This document shows, in pieces, positions 6,344 to 12,510 of a stretch of DNA of 13,809 nucleotides (its first letter is position 1; the number at the start of each line of letters is the position of its first letter). The position numbers and the translations under genes are program-made. Origin of the DNA: Brevundimonas sp. UBA4609 (GTDB lineage: Bacteria > Pseudomonadota > Alphaproteobacteria > Caulobacterales > Caulobacteraceae); assembly GCA_002386585.1 (NCBI GenBank), contig DGIZ01000048.1, forward strand, positions 1-13,809, in the 5' to 3' direction. Under the pieces are notes generated by a model that was not told the origin of the DNA, searched no databases, and saw only the letters and a program-made list of their open reading frames with translations.

Positions 6344-7945
6344 TCAGGCCGCCTGGGCCGCCTCGCCGCGCGACAGGACCAGGCGGATGGCGTTCAGCAG
6401 GGCCTCGGGCTGGATGGGCTTCTGCGCCACCCCGTCCATCCCCGCCGCCAGATAGGCGGTTTCGTCGCGCGGATCGGCGTTGGCCGTCAGCGCCAGGATC
6501 GGCAGGGCGGCCGCCGGACCGGGCAGGGCGCGGATCGCCCGCGTCGCCGCCACGCCATCCATCACCGGCATCTTCACGTCCATCAGGATCAGGTCGAACG
6601 CCGTCGCCGCCGCGCGCTCGACCGCCTGGCGACCGTTCTCGGCGGTCTCGTGGGTGCAGCCGAACAACTCCAGCACCTTGCCCGCCACGAAGCGGTTGGC
6701 GGCGTTGTCGTCCACCACCAGCACGTGCAGCGTGGCATGGGCGGTGGGGTCGGCGAGGGCTTCCGGATTGCGGAGACCGTCCGCCTCGGCCAGGGGGAGA
6801 CGCAGGTCGAAACGGAAGCGCGCCCCGCCCTGCGGCGAGCGCTCGACGGCCAGCTTGCCATCCATGCGCTCGACGATCTGCCGACAGATCGCCAGCCCCA
6901 GACCGGCGCCGGCGCCCTGGCGCCCCGCCTCGCCGGTGTTGAATGGTTCGAAGATGGCGCGCGCCGCCTCGTCGCTGACGCCGGGGCCGCTGTCGTCCAC
7001 CGTGGCCGACAGGCGCACCTGGCCGGTCTCCAGCGTCGTGGTCAGCCGCACAGCAACCGAACCGGCTTCGGTGAACTTCAGGGCGTTGCCGATCAGATTG
7101 TTCAGCAACTGCTTCAGCCGCATCTCGTCGCCGACGATCCAGCGGGCGGCGCCGAGGTCGTTCTCGACCCGCAGGTCCAGCGCCTTCTCCTCGGCGCGCG
7201 GACTCCACAGGGCGGACAGGTCCGCCGACACCGCCTGCAGGTCCAGCGGGGCGGGCTCCAGCGTCAGCATCCCGGCCTCGGCGCGCGACATGTCCAGCGC
7301 GTCGGTCAGCAGGCGCAGCAGGCTGTTTCCCGAATCCAGAATGGTGCGGACGTGGGGGCGCAGAGCCTCCTGCGTCAGTTGCCGCTCCATCAGGGCGGCC
7401 ACGCCCAGCACCCCGTTCAGGGGCGTGCGGATCTCATGGCTCATCACGGCCAGGAACTCGGACTTGGCCCGGCTGGAGGCGCGGGCCTCGGCCTCGGCGC
7501 GGACCAGGTTCTGGGCCAGTTCGGCCATGGCCTCGGCGCGCCGCTTGTGGATCGCTACCCCGGCCTGCAACACGTGCAGCCCCGCCCCCACGCCGACGTA
7601 GCGGCCGCGCGAGACGACGATGAACCCCTTCAGCAGGGCGCCCAGTCCCGCCGCGTCCATCGACTGGAACAGGACGTCGGCCGAGGCGTCGGCCTCCACG
7701 ATCATGGGAGCAGGGTCCATCAGCGCCGAGACCGGCCGTCGGGCGTAGAGGGCCCGGCCGAACTCGGCCGCCAGCTTCAGGGTGAAGGCGTTGCGCTCGA
7801 TCAGACCGACGGGCCGGCCGTCGGCGTCGGCCACGGCGATGACCAGCGTCGCGGGCTCGGCCTCGAAACGGGCCAGGGCGTCCGCCCCCGGCGCGTCCGG
7901 CGCCATGGGCGCCGAGGCGTCCACGAAGTCTCCGATCCTGGCCAT
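6344..7945 (-). CDS. Cytoplasmic hybrid histidine kinase with CBS-like sensor and receiver
   Basis: A 533-residue two-component protein with no membrane segment, so it senses an intracellular cue. Residues about 25-130 look like a pair of CBS domains (LVIAVADADGRPVGLIERN, RPVSALMDPAPMIVEADA, FIVVSRGRYVGVG), which often bind adenine nucleotides. A helix leads to the dimerisation domain with the H-box SEFLAVMSHEIRTPLNG (phospho-acceptor His170). The ATPase domain shows the N-box NNLIGNALKF (Asn287), DDSGPGV and GAGLGLAI. The C-terminal receiver (about 407-525) has the acidic pair in VVDDN, phospho-acceptor Asp456 in LILMDVKMP, and Lys509 in QKP. No response regulator or phosphotransfer gene is adjacent, so the phosphorelay partner is unknown. 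The ATG follows AGGGGA at a suitable distance. It lies 118 bases downstream of the Mur ligase on the same strand. Confidence 0.95.
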   Translation of the reverse strand: MARIGDFVDASAPMAPDAPGADALARFEAEPATLVIAVADADGRPVGLIERNAFTLKLAAEFGRALYARRPVSALMDPAPMIVEADASADVLFQSMDAAGLGALLKGFIVVSRGRYVGVGAGLHVLQAGVAIHKRRAEAMAELAQNLVRAEAEARASSRAKSEFLAVMSHEIRTPLNGVLGVAALMERQLTQEALRPHVRTILDSGNSLLRLLTDALDMSRAEAGMLTLEPAPLDLQAVSADLSALWSPRAEEKALDLRVENDLGAARWIVGDEMRLKQLLNNLIGNALKFTEAGSVAVRLTTTLETGQVRLSATVDDSGPGVSDEAARAIFEPFNTGEAGRQGAGAGLGLAICRQIVERMDGKLAVERSPQGGARFRFDLRLPLAEADGLRNPEALADPTAHATLHVLVVDDNAANRFVAGKVLELFGCTHETAENGRQAVERAAATAFDLILMDVKMPVMDGVAATRAIRALPGPAAALPILALTANADPRDETAYLAAGMDGVAQKPIQPEALLNAIRLVLSRGEAAQAA

Positions 7946-7954
7946 TTCCAGCCG

Positions 7955-7979
7955 TCCCCTGCGTTCTGCGAGCGCAGGG
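7955..7979 (-). promoter_or_regulatory. Leader hairpin overlapping the kinase ribosome binding site
   Basis: In the message CCCTGCG (7979-7973) pairs with CGCAGGG (7963-7957) across a 9-base loop. The likely Shine-Dalgarno AGGGGA (7960-7955) overlaps the downstream arm, with 9 bases left before the ATG at 7945. Folding would hide part of the ribosome site. The region further upstream (about 8015-8040) is AT-rich for this genome and may hold the promoter, but I could not pick a convincing -35/-10 pair. Confidence 0.4.
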
Positions 7980-8063
7980 TTAGGTCAGGCCGCTTAACAG
8001 CCGCTTCTTCCGTAAATGAATGTTTTGCAAGAATAACCTGACAGATGATCCGGTGGCGGATGA

Positions 8064-9452
8064 TCAGAGGCGCGCCAGCAGTTCGGCCGCAAAGGTCGAC
8101 AGGCTGTCGTCGCGCGCGCCCATGACCACCACGCGGTCGCCGGGCTGCGCCGTCTCGACGATGCGGTCGCCGCAGTCGGCGCGGGTCGCTAGGGCCAGCG
8201 CCTGACGCCCAGCCGCACGCACGCCCGCGGCGATGTCCTCGCTGCCGACGCTGCGGTCGGTGGTGCCGCCGTAATAGACGGGCTCGGGCATCAGCAGCAG
8301 GTCGTCCTGCCGCATCAGCCCGGCGAAACCTTCGATGAATTCCTGCTTCATCAGCTTCAGCGGGCCGAAGCCATGCGGCTGGAACAGGATCAGCAGCCGC
8401 CCGTCAAAGGCGTGCAGGGTCTTCAGGGTGGCGGCGATCTTGTCCGGGTTGTGGGCGAAGTCGTCGATGACGGTGGCGCCGTTCCGTGTCCCCACGACCT
8501 CCAGCCGGCGCCGGATGCCGCTGAACGTCTCCAGGGCCGCGACCGCCTGATCCACCGGCACGCCCAGCGCCTTGACCGCGCCCAGCGCCGCCAGGGCGTT
8601 GGCGACATTGTGCGCGCCCGGCACGTTCAGGGTCACCGCCCGCGCCGCCTCGCCGCGCACGCGCAGCTCGAACCTCATGCCGGTCGGCAGGGGCTCAAGG
8701 TCATGCGCCGACAGGTCGGCTTCTTCCTCTCCCAGAGCAAAGGTGATCGCCTTGCCGGGCGCCAGGGTCTGCGCCAGCGCCGCCGTCTCGGGGTTGTCGA
8801 GATTCAGCACCGCCGTCGTCGCCCGGCCGACGAAGCCGCCGAACAGGTCGCGCAACTCCTCCATCGACTTGTGGTCCAGCGAGATGTTGGAGACGACCGC
8901 CACCGTCGGAGCATAGCGGGCGATGGAGCCGTCGCTTTCGTCCACTTCAGCAACGAACAGGTCTGGTTCGCCGATCAGGGCGCTGGCGAACGGCTGGTCG
9001 GGCGAGGCGAAGTTCTTCATCACGGCGCCGTTGACCACGGTCGGGGCGCGGCCGGCCTGATCCAGAATCCAGGCGACCATGCCGGTGATGGTGGATTTGC
9101 CGCTGGTGCCCGCCACGCCGATCGAGGTCGGAGCCGCGTTGAACAGTTCGCTCAGCAACTGGGGCCGGGTCTTGATGACGGCGCCGACGCGCTTTGCAGC
9201 TCCAATGTCAGGCACCGTGTCCTCGACGGCCCCGGTCGCGATGACCACCTGATCGGCGCTGACCACGCCCGATCCGTCCTGCGGGTGCAGGGCGACGCCG
9301 TGGGCGCGCAGCCAGTCGAACTTGTCCGGCGTGCGGCCTTGATCCAGCGCCCGGTCTGACCCGGCGATGCGGGCGCCCGAGGCCTGAACGATCATGGCTA
9401 GGGGCATCATGCCGGAACCGCCGACGCCGCAGAAGAAGTAGTCTTTGTTCAT
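8064..9452 (-). CDS. Mur ligase, MurC/Mpl-like (probable UDP-MurNAc:murein-peptide ligase)
   Basis: A 462-residue ATP-dependent Mur ligase. The N-terminal Rossmann-like motif [15 protein letters not shown] (6-20) resembles MurC and Mpl. The P-loop is [14 protein letters not shown] (112-125), where these families usually have [17 protein letters not shown] (168-177) and NISLDHKSM (189-197) are the central-domain metal/carbamate-region motifs. RRRLEVVG and [10 protein letters not shown] (330-339) begin the C-terminal domain. E. coli Mpl is 457 residues. The start chosen gives [12 protein letters not shown]; the reading frame extends upstream to 9746 but overlaps the divergent gene. The divergent neighbour is an LD-carboxypeptidase, which makes the free tripeptide that Mpl reattaches to UDP-MurNAc. 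That favours a recycling ligase over a second MurC. Family is certain; substrate is inferred. Confidence 0.85.
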   Translation of the reverse strand: MNKDYFFCGVGGSGMMPLAMIVQASGARIAGSDRALDQGRTPDKFDWLRAHGVALHPQDGSGVVSADQVVIATGAVEDTVPDIGAAKRVGAVIKTRPQLLSELFNAAPTSIGVAGTSGKSTITGMVAWILDQAGRAPTVVNGAVMKNFASPDQPFASALIGEPDLFVAEVDESDGSIARYAPTVAVVSNISLDHKSMEELRDLFGGFVGRATTAVLNLDNPETAALAQTLAPGKAITFALGEEEADLSAHDLEPLPTGMRFELRVRGEAARAVTLNVPGAHNVANALAALGAVKALGVPVDQAVAALETFSGIRRRLEVVGTRNGATVIDDFAHNPDKIAATLKTLHAFDGRLLILFQPHGFGPLKLMKQEFIEGFAGLMRQDDLLLMPEPVYYGGTTDRSVGSEDIAAGVRAAGRQALALATRADCGDRIVETAQPGDRVVVMGARDDSLSTFAAELLARL

Positions 9453-9492
9453 CGGCTTGATTTCAATGCGGGAAACCGGGGAATGTCCGGTC

Positions 9493-9515
9493 TGACTAGC
9501 ACGCAAGACGCTCAA
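9493..9515 (-). promoter_or_regulatory. Possible promoter of the Mur ligase gene
   Basis: On the minus strand TTGAG (9515-9511), ten bases, then GCTAGTCA (9500-9493) resembles the Caulobacter housekeeping pattern TTGAC-N10-14-GCTANAWC. It would give a leader of about 35 bases before the ATG at 9452. The whole divergent gap is only 76 bases (9453-9528). No equally good plus-strand promoter for the carboxypeptidase was found. Confidence 0.35.
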
Positions 9516-9528
9516 GGCCACCCCGTCC

Positions 9529-10368
9529 ATGCAGACCAGACCGTTCCGAATCGGCGTCGTCAACGCCAGCTCCCGCCTGGACCCCGCGCGGGGCGAGGCG
9601 ATCCGGGCCTGGGCGGCGGCGACCTGGCCGAGCGGCGAGGTAGAACTGGCGCTGCATCCGGCCCTGTTCGAGGCGCACGGCCATTTCGGCGGCGACGACG
9701 CCACCCGCGCCCGCGCCTTCGTCGAGACGGCCAACGATCCCGACATCGACGCCGTCTGGTTCGCGCGCGGCGGCTATGGCGCCTGCCGCATAGCCGAGGC
9801 GGTGATCCCCGAGCTGACCGCCCATGCCTACGCCAAGCGTTACCTCGGCTATTCCGACGCGGGCAGCCTGCTGGCGGCGCTTTATCGCGCGGGCTTTCCC
9901 CATGTCGCGCACGGGCCGATGGCGTCGGACGGATCGCGCCATGACGCCACTGGGCGCCGGGCGGTGAACTGGCTGAGGTCGGGCGATCCGACCTCGCTGG
10001 AGCCATCCCTGCTGACCGACGCCCGACCCGCCGTCGGCTTCAACCTGACCATTCTCAACGAACTGGTCGGGACGGCGATCGAGCCGGACCTGACCGGCCA
10101 CGTCCTGATGCTGGAAGAGGTGTCCGAGGCTCTCTATCGCGTCGACCGGATGATGTTCCACCTGACCAGCCAGGCTTCGATCCGTCGTGTGGCGGGCATC
10201 CGGCTGGGCCGTGTCTCCGACGTCACCGTCAACGATCCCGACTTCGGCCTGACGGCGGAGGAGATCGTGCGTTACTGGTGCGTGCGGTCGGGGATTCCCT
10301 ATCTGGGCGACGCCGACATCGGCCATGACCGGGATAATAAGGTGGTGCCCTTCGGCGCGCGCGGCTGA
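9529..10368 (+). CDS. ldcA: Muramoyltetrapeptide (LD-)carboxypeptidase, family S66
   Basis: A 279-residue serine peptidase that removes the terminal D-Ala from murein tetrapeptides in the cytoplasm, giving tripeptide for recycling. There is no signal peptide, consistent with this role. Family S66 marks are the N-terminal [21 protein letters not shown] (77-88) and [12 protein letters not shown] (107-118) with nucleophile Ser109. [17 protein letters not shown] (193-209) supplies the catalytic Glu (196 or 197). His266 in [16 protein letters not shown] completes the Ser-Glu-His triad. Length is slightly below the usual 300 or so. Usually the elbow reads GYSD-x-T; here it is GYSDAG. The Shine-Dalgarno is weak (AAGG 11-12 bases upstream). 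It is divergent from the Mpl/MurC-like ligase, the enzyme that would use its product. Confidence 0.9.
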   Translation: MQTRPFRIGVVNASSRLDPARGEAIRAWAAATWPSGEVELALHPALFEAHGHFGGDDATRARAFVETANDPDIDAVWFARGGYGACRIAEAVIPELTAHAYAKRYLGYSDAGSLLAALYRAGFPHVAHGPMASDGSRHDATGRRAVNWLRSGDPTSLEPSLLTDARPAVGFNLTILNELVGTAIEPDLTGHVLMLEEVSEALYRVDRMMFHLTSQASIRRVAGIRLGRVSDVTVNDPDFGLTAEEIVRYWCVRSGIPYLGDADIGHDRDNKVVPFGARG

Positions 10369-10375
10369 GCCGCCC

Positions 10376-10867
10376 TCAACCCCTCAGGATCAAGCCGTCG
10401 GGCCGCGCCTCGAAAGCCGACAGCCGGCCCAGGAAGCTCATGCCCAGCAGGGCTGCGGGCATGTCGCGGTCGATCACCAGGGCCTCGACCGAGGTCATCT
10501 CCACCCCCGCCACGGATACGGAGGTCAGCAGCACCCGCGCGGCGGGCGTCTGGCCCGAGGCGGTGTTCAGCGTCTGGTTGAAGTCATGCGGCTTCAGCCG
10601 CACGCCCAGCCGTTCGGCGTCGGCGCGGCTCAGCGTCACCACGCTGGCGCCGGTGTCGACCAGCATCCGCATGGGCCGCCCTTCGACGGTCGCCTCGGCC
10701 CAGTAGTGGCCGTCGGCCGCGCGCGTCACCGAAGGCGCCTCCTTCAGGGCCACGGCGGCGTAGGCCTGGGCCGGGCCTTCCCACCACATCAGGGCGCCGA
10801 CGCAGGCCGAGGCCGACGCCAGGGCGGCGGCGAAGACGACAGCGGAGCGGAGGTCAAAGCGGATCAT
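10376..10867 (-). CDS. Membrane-anchored retropepsin-like (clan AA) aspartic protease
   Basis: A 163-residue protein with one N-terminal hydrophobic segment (about residues 8-28, AVVFAAALASASACVGALMW), probably a membrane anchor facing the periplasm. A single retropepsin-like domain follows. The active site is MLVDTGASVVTLSRADAERLG with catalytic Asp71 in DTGAS. A dimer is expected, because a retropepsin monomer supplies only one Asp. VEALVIDRDMPAALLGMSFLGRL near residues 128-150 matches the family's second hallmark (LLGM-x-FL). This resembles the TIGR02281-type proteases of alphaproteobacteria; their substrates are not well known. The ATG at 10867 was chosen because it precedes the hydrophobic segment; the frame runs upstream to 11176 only as a shadow of the DUF1289 gene. 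It lies 77 bases after the DUF1289 gene, probably co-transcribed. Confidence 0.85.
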   Translation of the reverse strand: MIRFDLRSAVVFAAALASASACVGALMWWEGPAQAYAAVALKEAPSVTRAADGHYWAEATVEGRPMRMLVDTGASVVTLSRADAERLGVRLKPHDFNQTLNTASGQTPAARVLLTSVSVAGVEMTSVEALVIDRDMPAALLGMSFLGRLSAFEARPDGLILRG

Positions 10868-10944
10868 GTCGCGGACTATGCGGGCTGGCCTCTTCCCATG
10901 CGGTGAAGCGACGTGGCGAACGAAAGGTTGACGACGCCCGCCCT

Positions 10945-11163
10945 TCACTCGCCCAGCAGCCGAGGGTCGATCCGCTTTTTGCGACCCGGCAGGTCGTCCA
11001 TGACGGCGGCGCGGGCCTCGTCCGTCATCCGGCTCCAGGTCGCGATCTCCTGAAGGGTGCGCAAACAGCCCAGGCACAGGCCGGACGCGCCGTCGACGGT
11101 GCAGACCATGATGCAGGGGCTGACGATCGGACGCGGGGGGAGGGAGGCGGGAGCAGGGGGCAT
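10945..11163 (-). CDS. DUF1289 four-cysteine protein
   Basis: A 72-residue protein with the DUF1289 signature SPCIMVCTVDGASGLCLGC followed by RTLQEIATWSRMTDEARAAV. The four cysteines (17, 21, 30, 33, CxxxC-x8-CxxC) suggest a small zinc or iron-sulfur site. The usual family ending LPGRKKR is also present. Function is not established for the family; small size and cysteines suggest a metal-bound accessory factor. It lies 77 bases upstream of the aspartic protease on the same strand, so the pair is probably an operon. No Shine-Dalgarno is visible before the ATG. The upstream gap (11164-11329) is shared with a divergent small gene. Confidence 0.92.
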   Translation of the reverse strand: MPPAPASLPPRPIVSPCIMVCTVDGASGLCLGCLRTLQEIATWSRMTDEARAAVMDDLPGRKKRIDPRLLGE

Positions 11164-11188
11164 GGTTCGTGACCATATCGCAACAATG

Positions 11189-11204
11189 AGTCCGAGAACG
11201 GACT
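11189..11204. promoter_or_regulatory. Palindrome in the divergent gap, candidate operator
   Basis: AGTCCG-AGAA-CGGACT has perfect 6-base arms. It lies 26 bases from the DUF1289 start and 9 bases before the TTGACT box of the divergent small gene. A perfect TATAAT (11204-11209) abuts it, but no -35 is found for that box. Either a protein-binding site or a small hairpin is possible. GAGTC at 11188-11192 is a CcrM (GANTC) methylation site overlapping the first arm. Confidence 0.4.
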
Positions 11205-11212
11205 ATAATTTC

Positions 11213-11240
11213 TTGACTTTTCGCGCCGGGCGGCTATGTT
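11213..11240 (+). promoter_or_regulatory. Promoter of the 53-residue small protein gene
   Basis: TTGACT (11213-11218) and TATGTT (11235-11240) are 16 bases apart; GCTATGTT also fits the Caulobacter GCTANAWC-type -10 box. The predicted start near 11247 gives a leader of about 83 bases. Confidence 0.7.
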
Positions 11241-11290
11241 CATCCTCGACGCGAAACGACTGACAGGGTGAGAGTCCCAAAAAGCACGAC

Positions 11291-11324
11291 GTGTCTTCTT
11301 TCATCGTTCAACGAAAGGAGACGC
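11291..11324 (+). promoter_or_regulatory. Leader hairpin that buries the Shine-Dalgarno of the small gene
   Basis: Bases 11291-11302 pair with 11313-11324 across a 10-base loop (11303-11312) to form a 12-pair stem with two G-U wobbles (11297-11318 and 11292-11323). AAAGGAG at 11314-11320 is wholly inside the 3' arm. Translation would require melting or an alternative fold, as in RNA thermometers, riboswitches and translational attenuators. A GGG-N7-CCC element (11266-11278) upstream might form a second small hairpin. It matches no riboswitch class that I recognise. Confidence 0.6.
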
Positions 11325-11329
11325 CAAAA

Positions 11330-11491
11330 ATGAACGAAAACAAAGAGCGCAATCTCCAGCACGCCATGCTGTCCTTCGCCCTTTTCGGCGGGATGCTGGT
11401 GAACACGAAGCAGATGAACGGCGCCGGCGACCGCGTGGTCAGCCACCCGTCCAACTTCGTGCCCATAACGATCAAACGGCCGCGCGCGTAG
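11330..11491 (+). CDS. Unrecognised 53-residue small protein
   Basis: I do not recognise this protein. It reads MNENKERNLQHAMLSF, then ALFGGMLVNTKQMNGAG, and ends ITIKRPRA. A polar N-terminus is followed by a short hydrophobic stretch (about residues 12-24), too short for a sure membrane helix, and then a basic tail. Coding is well supported. AAAGGAG lies 9 bases before the ATG, the best Shine-Dalgarno in the window, and nearly all codons end in G or C as in the neighbouring genes. It has its own promoter and a strong terminator. The frame also has a GTG at 11291 that would add 13 residues, but that codon lies inside the leader hairpin and lacks a ribosome site. The unit stands alone between divergent DUF1289 and the crotonase gene. 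A leader peptide or a regulated small protein are both possible. Confidence 0.75.
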   Translation: MNENKERNLQHAMLSFALFGGMLVNTKQMNGAGDRVVSHPSNFVPITIKRPRA

Positions 11492-11499
11492 TCGCGAGA

Positions 11500-11512
11500 C
11501 TGGATGATCCAG
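11500..11512. repeat. 13-base palindrome before the terminator
   Basis: CTGGAT-G-ATCCAG lies between the small gene's stop (11491) and its terminator. It could form a small extra stem or be a binding site; nothing else supports a role. Confidence 0.5.
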
Positions 11513-11519
11513 CCAGAAG

Positions 11520-11545
11520 CCCCGGTCAGAACGACCGGGGTTTTT
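11520..11545 (+). terminator. Rho-independent terminator of the small protein gene
   Basis: CCCCGGTC (11520-11527), loop AGAAC, GACCGGGG (11533-11540), then TTTTT (11541-11545): a perfect 8-base GC-rich stem with a T-run. It ends the small-gene transcript at about 300 bases and isolates it from the crotonase gene. Confidence 0.93.
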
Positions 11546-11616
11546 CAATTGCGCCCTTGCCAGCGCGCCGCCCTGTGGCCGAAACCGGCGACTTCACTGG
11601 TGAAAGGGAATGCGGC

Positions 11617-12414
11617 ATGGGTCTGATCGTCGAAGAGCGCACGGGCGAGGTCATGGTCTGGACCCTGGATCGGCCCGATCGACTGAACGCCCTGCCGGAC
11701 CTGGAGGACGGCGAGGCCTTCGCCACCGCCTGCGACGCCGTCAACGCCGATCCCTCCATCCGCTGCGTGGTGCTGACCGGCGCCGGGCGGGCCTTTTCGG
11801 CGGGCGGCGACCTGAAGGCGATGAAGGATCGCCGCGACCTGTTCGAAGGCTCGGGCGCCGCCATCCGCGAACGCTATCGCCGCGTCGTCCACCGCATCGT
11901 GCGCGCCCTCTATGGCCTGGAGGTTCCGCTGGTGACTGCGGTCAACGGCCCGGCCATGGGGCTGGGCTGCGACATCGCCGGGCTGGGCGACATCCGCATC
12001 GCCTCGGACCGCGCCAGCTTCGGCGTACCCTTCATGAAGCTGGGCATCATTCCCGGCGACGGCGGCTCGTGGCTGCTGCCGCGAAACATCGGCTACGCCC
12101 GCGCCGCCGAACTGCTGTTCACCGCCCGCTCTATCGACGCGGCGACGGCCGACCAGTGGGGCCTGGTCAACCGCGTCGTCCCGCATGAGACGCTGATGGA
12201 GGAGGCGATGCGGACGGCGGACCAGATCGCCGCCCAACCGCCTCAGGCCCTGCGCATGGCCAAGACCCTGCTGCGTCAGGGGCGCGACATGAATTTCGAC
12301 CAGATGCTGGAACTGTCCGCCGCCATGCAGGCCCTGGCCCACCTGACCGACGACCACATCGAAGGCGTGACGGCGGTGCTGGAGAAGCGCAGCGGTGAGT
12401 TTACGGGGAACTGA
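11617..12414 (+). CDS. Crotonase-family enoyl-CoA hydratase/isomerase
   Basis: A 265-residue acyl-CoA enzyme of the crotonase superfamily. The oxyanion hole is formed by AFSAGGDLKAM (59-69) and by NGPAMGLGCDIAGLGDIRIA (110-129). FGVPFMKLGIIPGDGGSWLLPR (135-156) is the active-site loop. Compared with rat enoyl-CoA hydratase, the position of Glu144 is Asp119 and that of Glu164 is Phe139. Asp148 occurs in PGDGG where hydratases have Ala. The set looks more like an isomerase or another activity than a classical hydratase, so the substrate is open. The ATG at 11617 was chosen because AAAGGGA ends 7 bases before it; an ATG at 11557 in frame would add 20 non-conserved residues. No beta-oxidation gene is adjacent. 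It converges on the HlyD gene. Confidence 0.92.
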   Translation: MGLIVEERTGEVMVWTLDRPDRLNALPDLEDGEAFATACDAVNADPSIRCVVLTGAGRAFSAGGDLKAMKDRRDLFEGSGAAIRERYRRVVHRIVRALYGLEVPLVTAVNGPAMGLGCDIAGLGDIRIASDRASFGVPFMKLGIIPGDGGSWLLPRNIGYARAAELLFTARSIDAATADQWGLVNRVVPHETLMEEAMRTADQIAAQPPQALRMAKTLLRQGRDMNFDQMLELSAAMQALAHLTDDHIEGVTAVLEKRSGEFTGN

Positions 12415-12459
12415 GCTTCCCTTCTCCGCCGGGCGAGCGGGTGAAGGCCGTGTCGCCAT

Positions 12460-12486
12460 AAAAAGAGGCCCCTCGCGAGGCCCCTT
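12460..12486 (-). terminator. Terminator of the ABC-HlyD operon
   Basis: On the minus strand a GC-rich hairpin is built on the 10-base palindrome CCTCGCGAGG (12480-12471) with extra GG/CC pairing. It is followed by TCTTTTT (12466-12460). It lies 25 bases past the adaptor stop at 12511. In the plus direction only a weak T-run follows, so it probably serves mainly the minus strand. Confidence 0.75.
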
Positions 12487-12510
12487 CTCCGTCTTCATCC
12501 TGACCCGCTG

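Noticed and set aside
8048..8061. ATCCG-N4-CGGAT hairpin just past the Mur ligase stop, as a terminator.
   Set aside because: Only five base pairs and no T-run.
9453..9746. An upstream extension of the Mur ligase reading frame by 98 codons.
   Set aside because: It would overlap the divergent carboxypeptidase gene. The family N-terminus begins at the ATG at 9452 ([12 protein letters not shown]).
11189..11209. LexA box of the alphaproteobacterial GTTC-N7-GTTC type in the divergent gap.
   Set aside because: A GTTC is present on the minus strand but the second half-site seven bases away does not match.
11291..11329. GTG at 11291 as the start of the small protein (adding 13 residues).
   Set aside because: There is no ribosome site before it and it is part of the leader stem; the ATG at 11330 has AAAGGAG at ideal spacing.
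12421..12450. Imperfect hairpin (CCTTCTCCGC ... GCGGGTGAAGG) after the crotonase gene, as a terminator or REP relic.
   Set aside because: The pairing is interrupted, there is no T-run and no second copy in the window; too weak to call.
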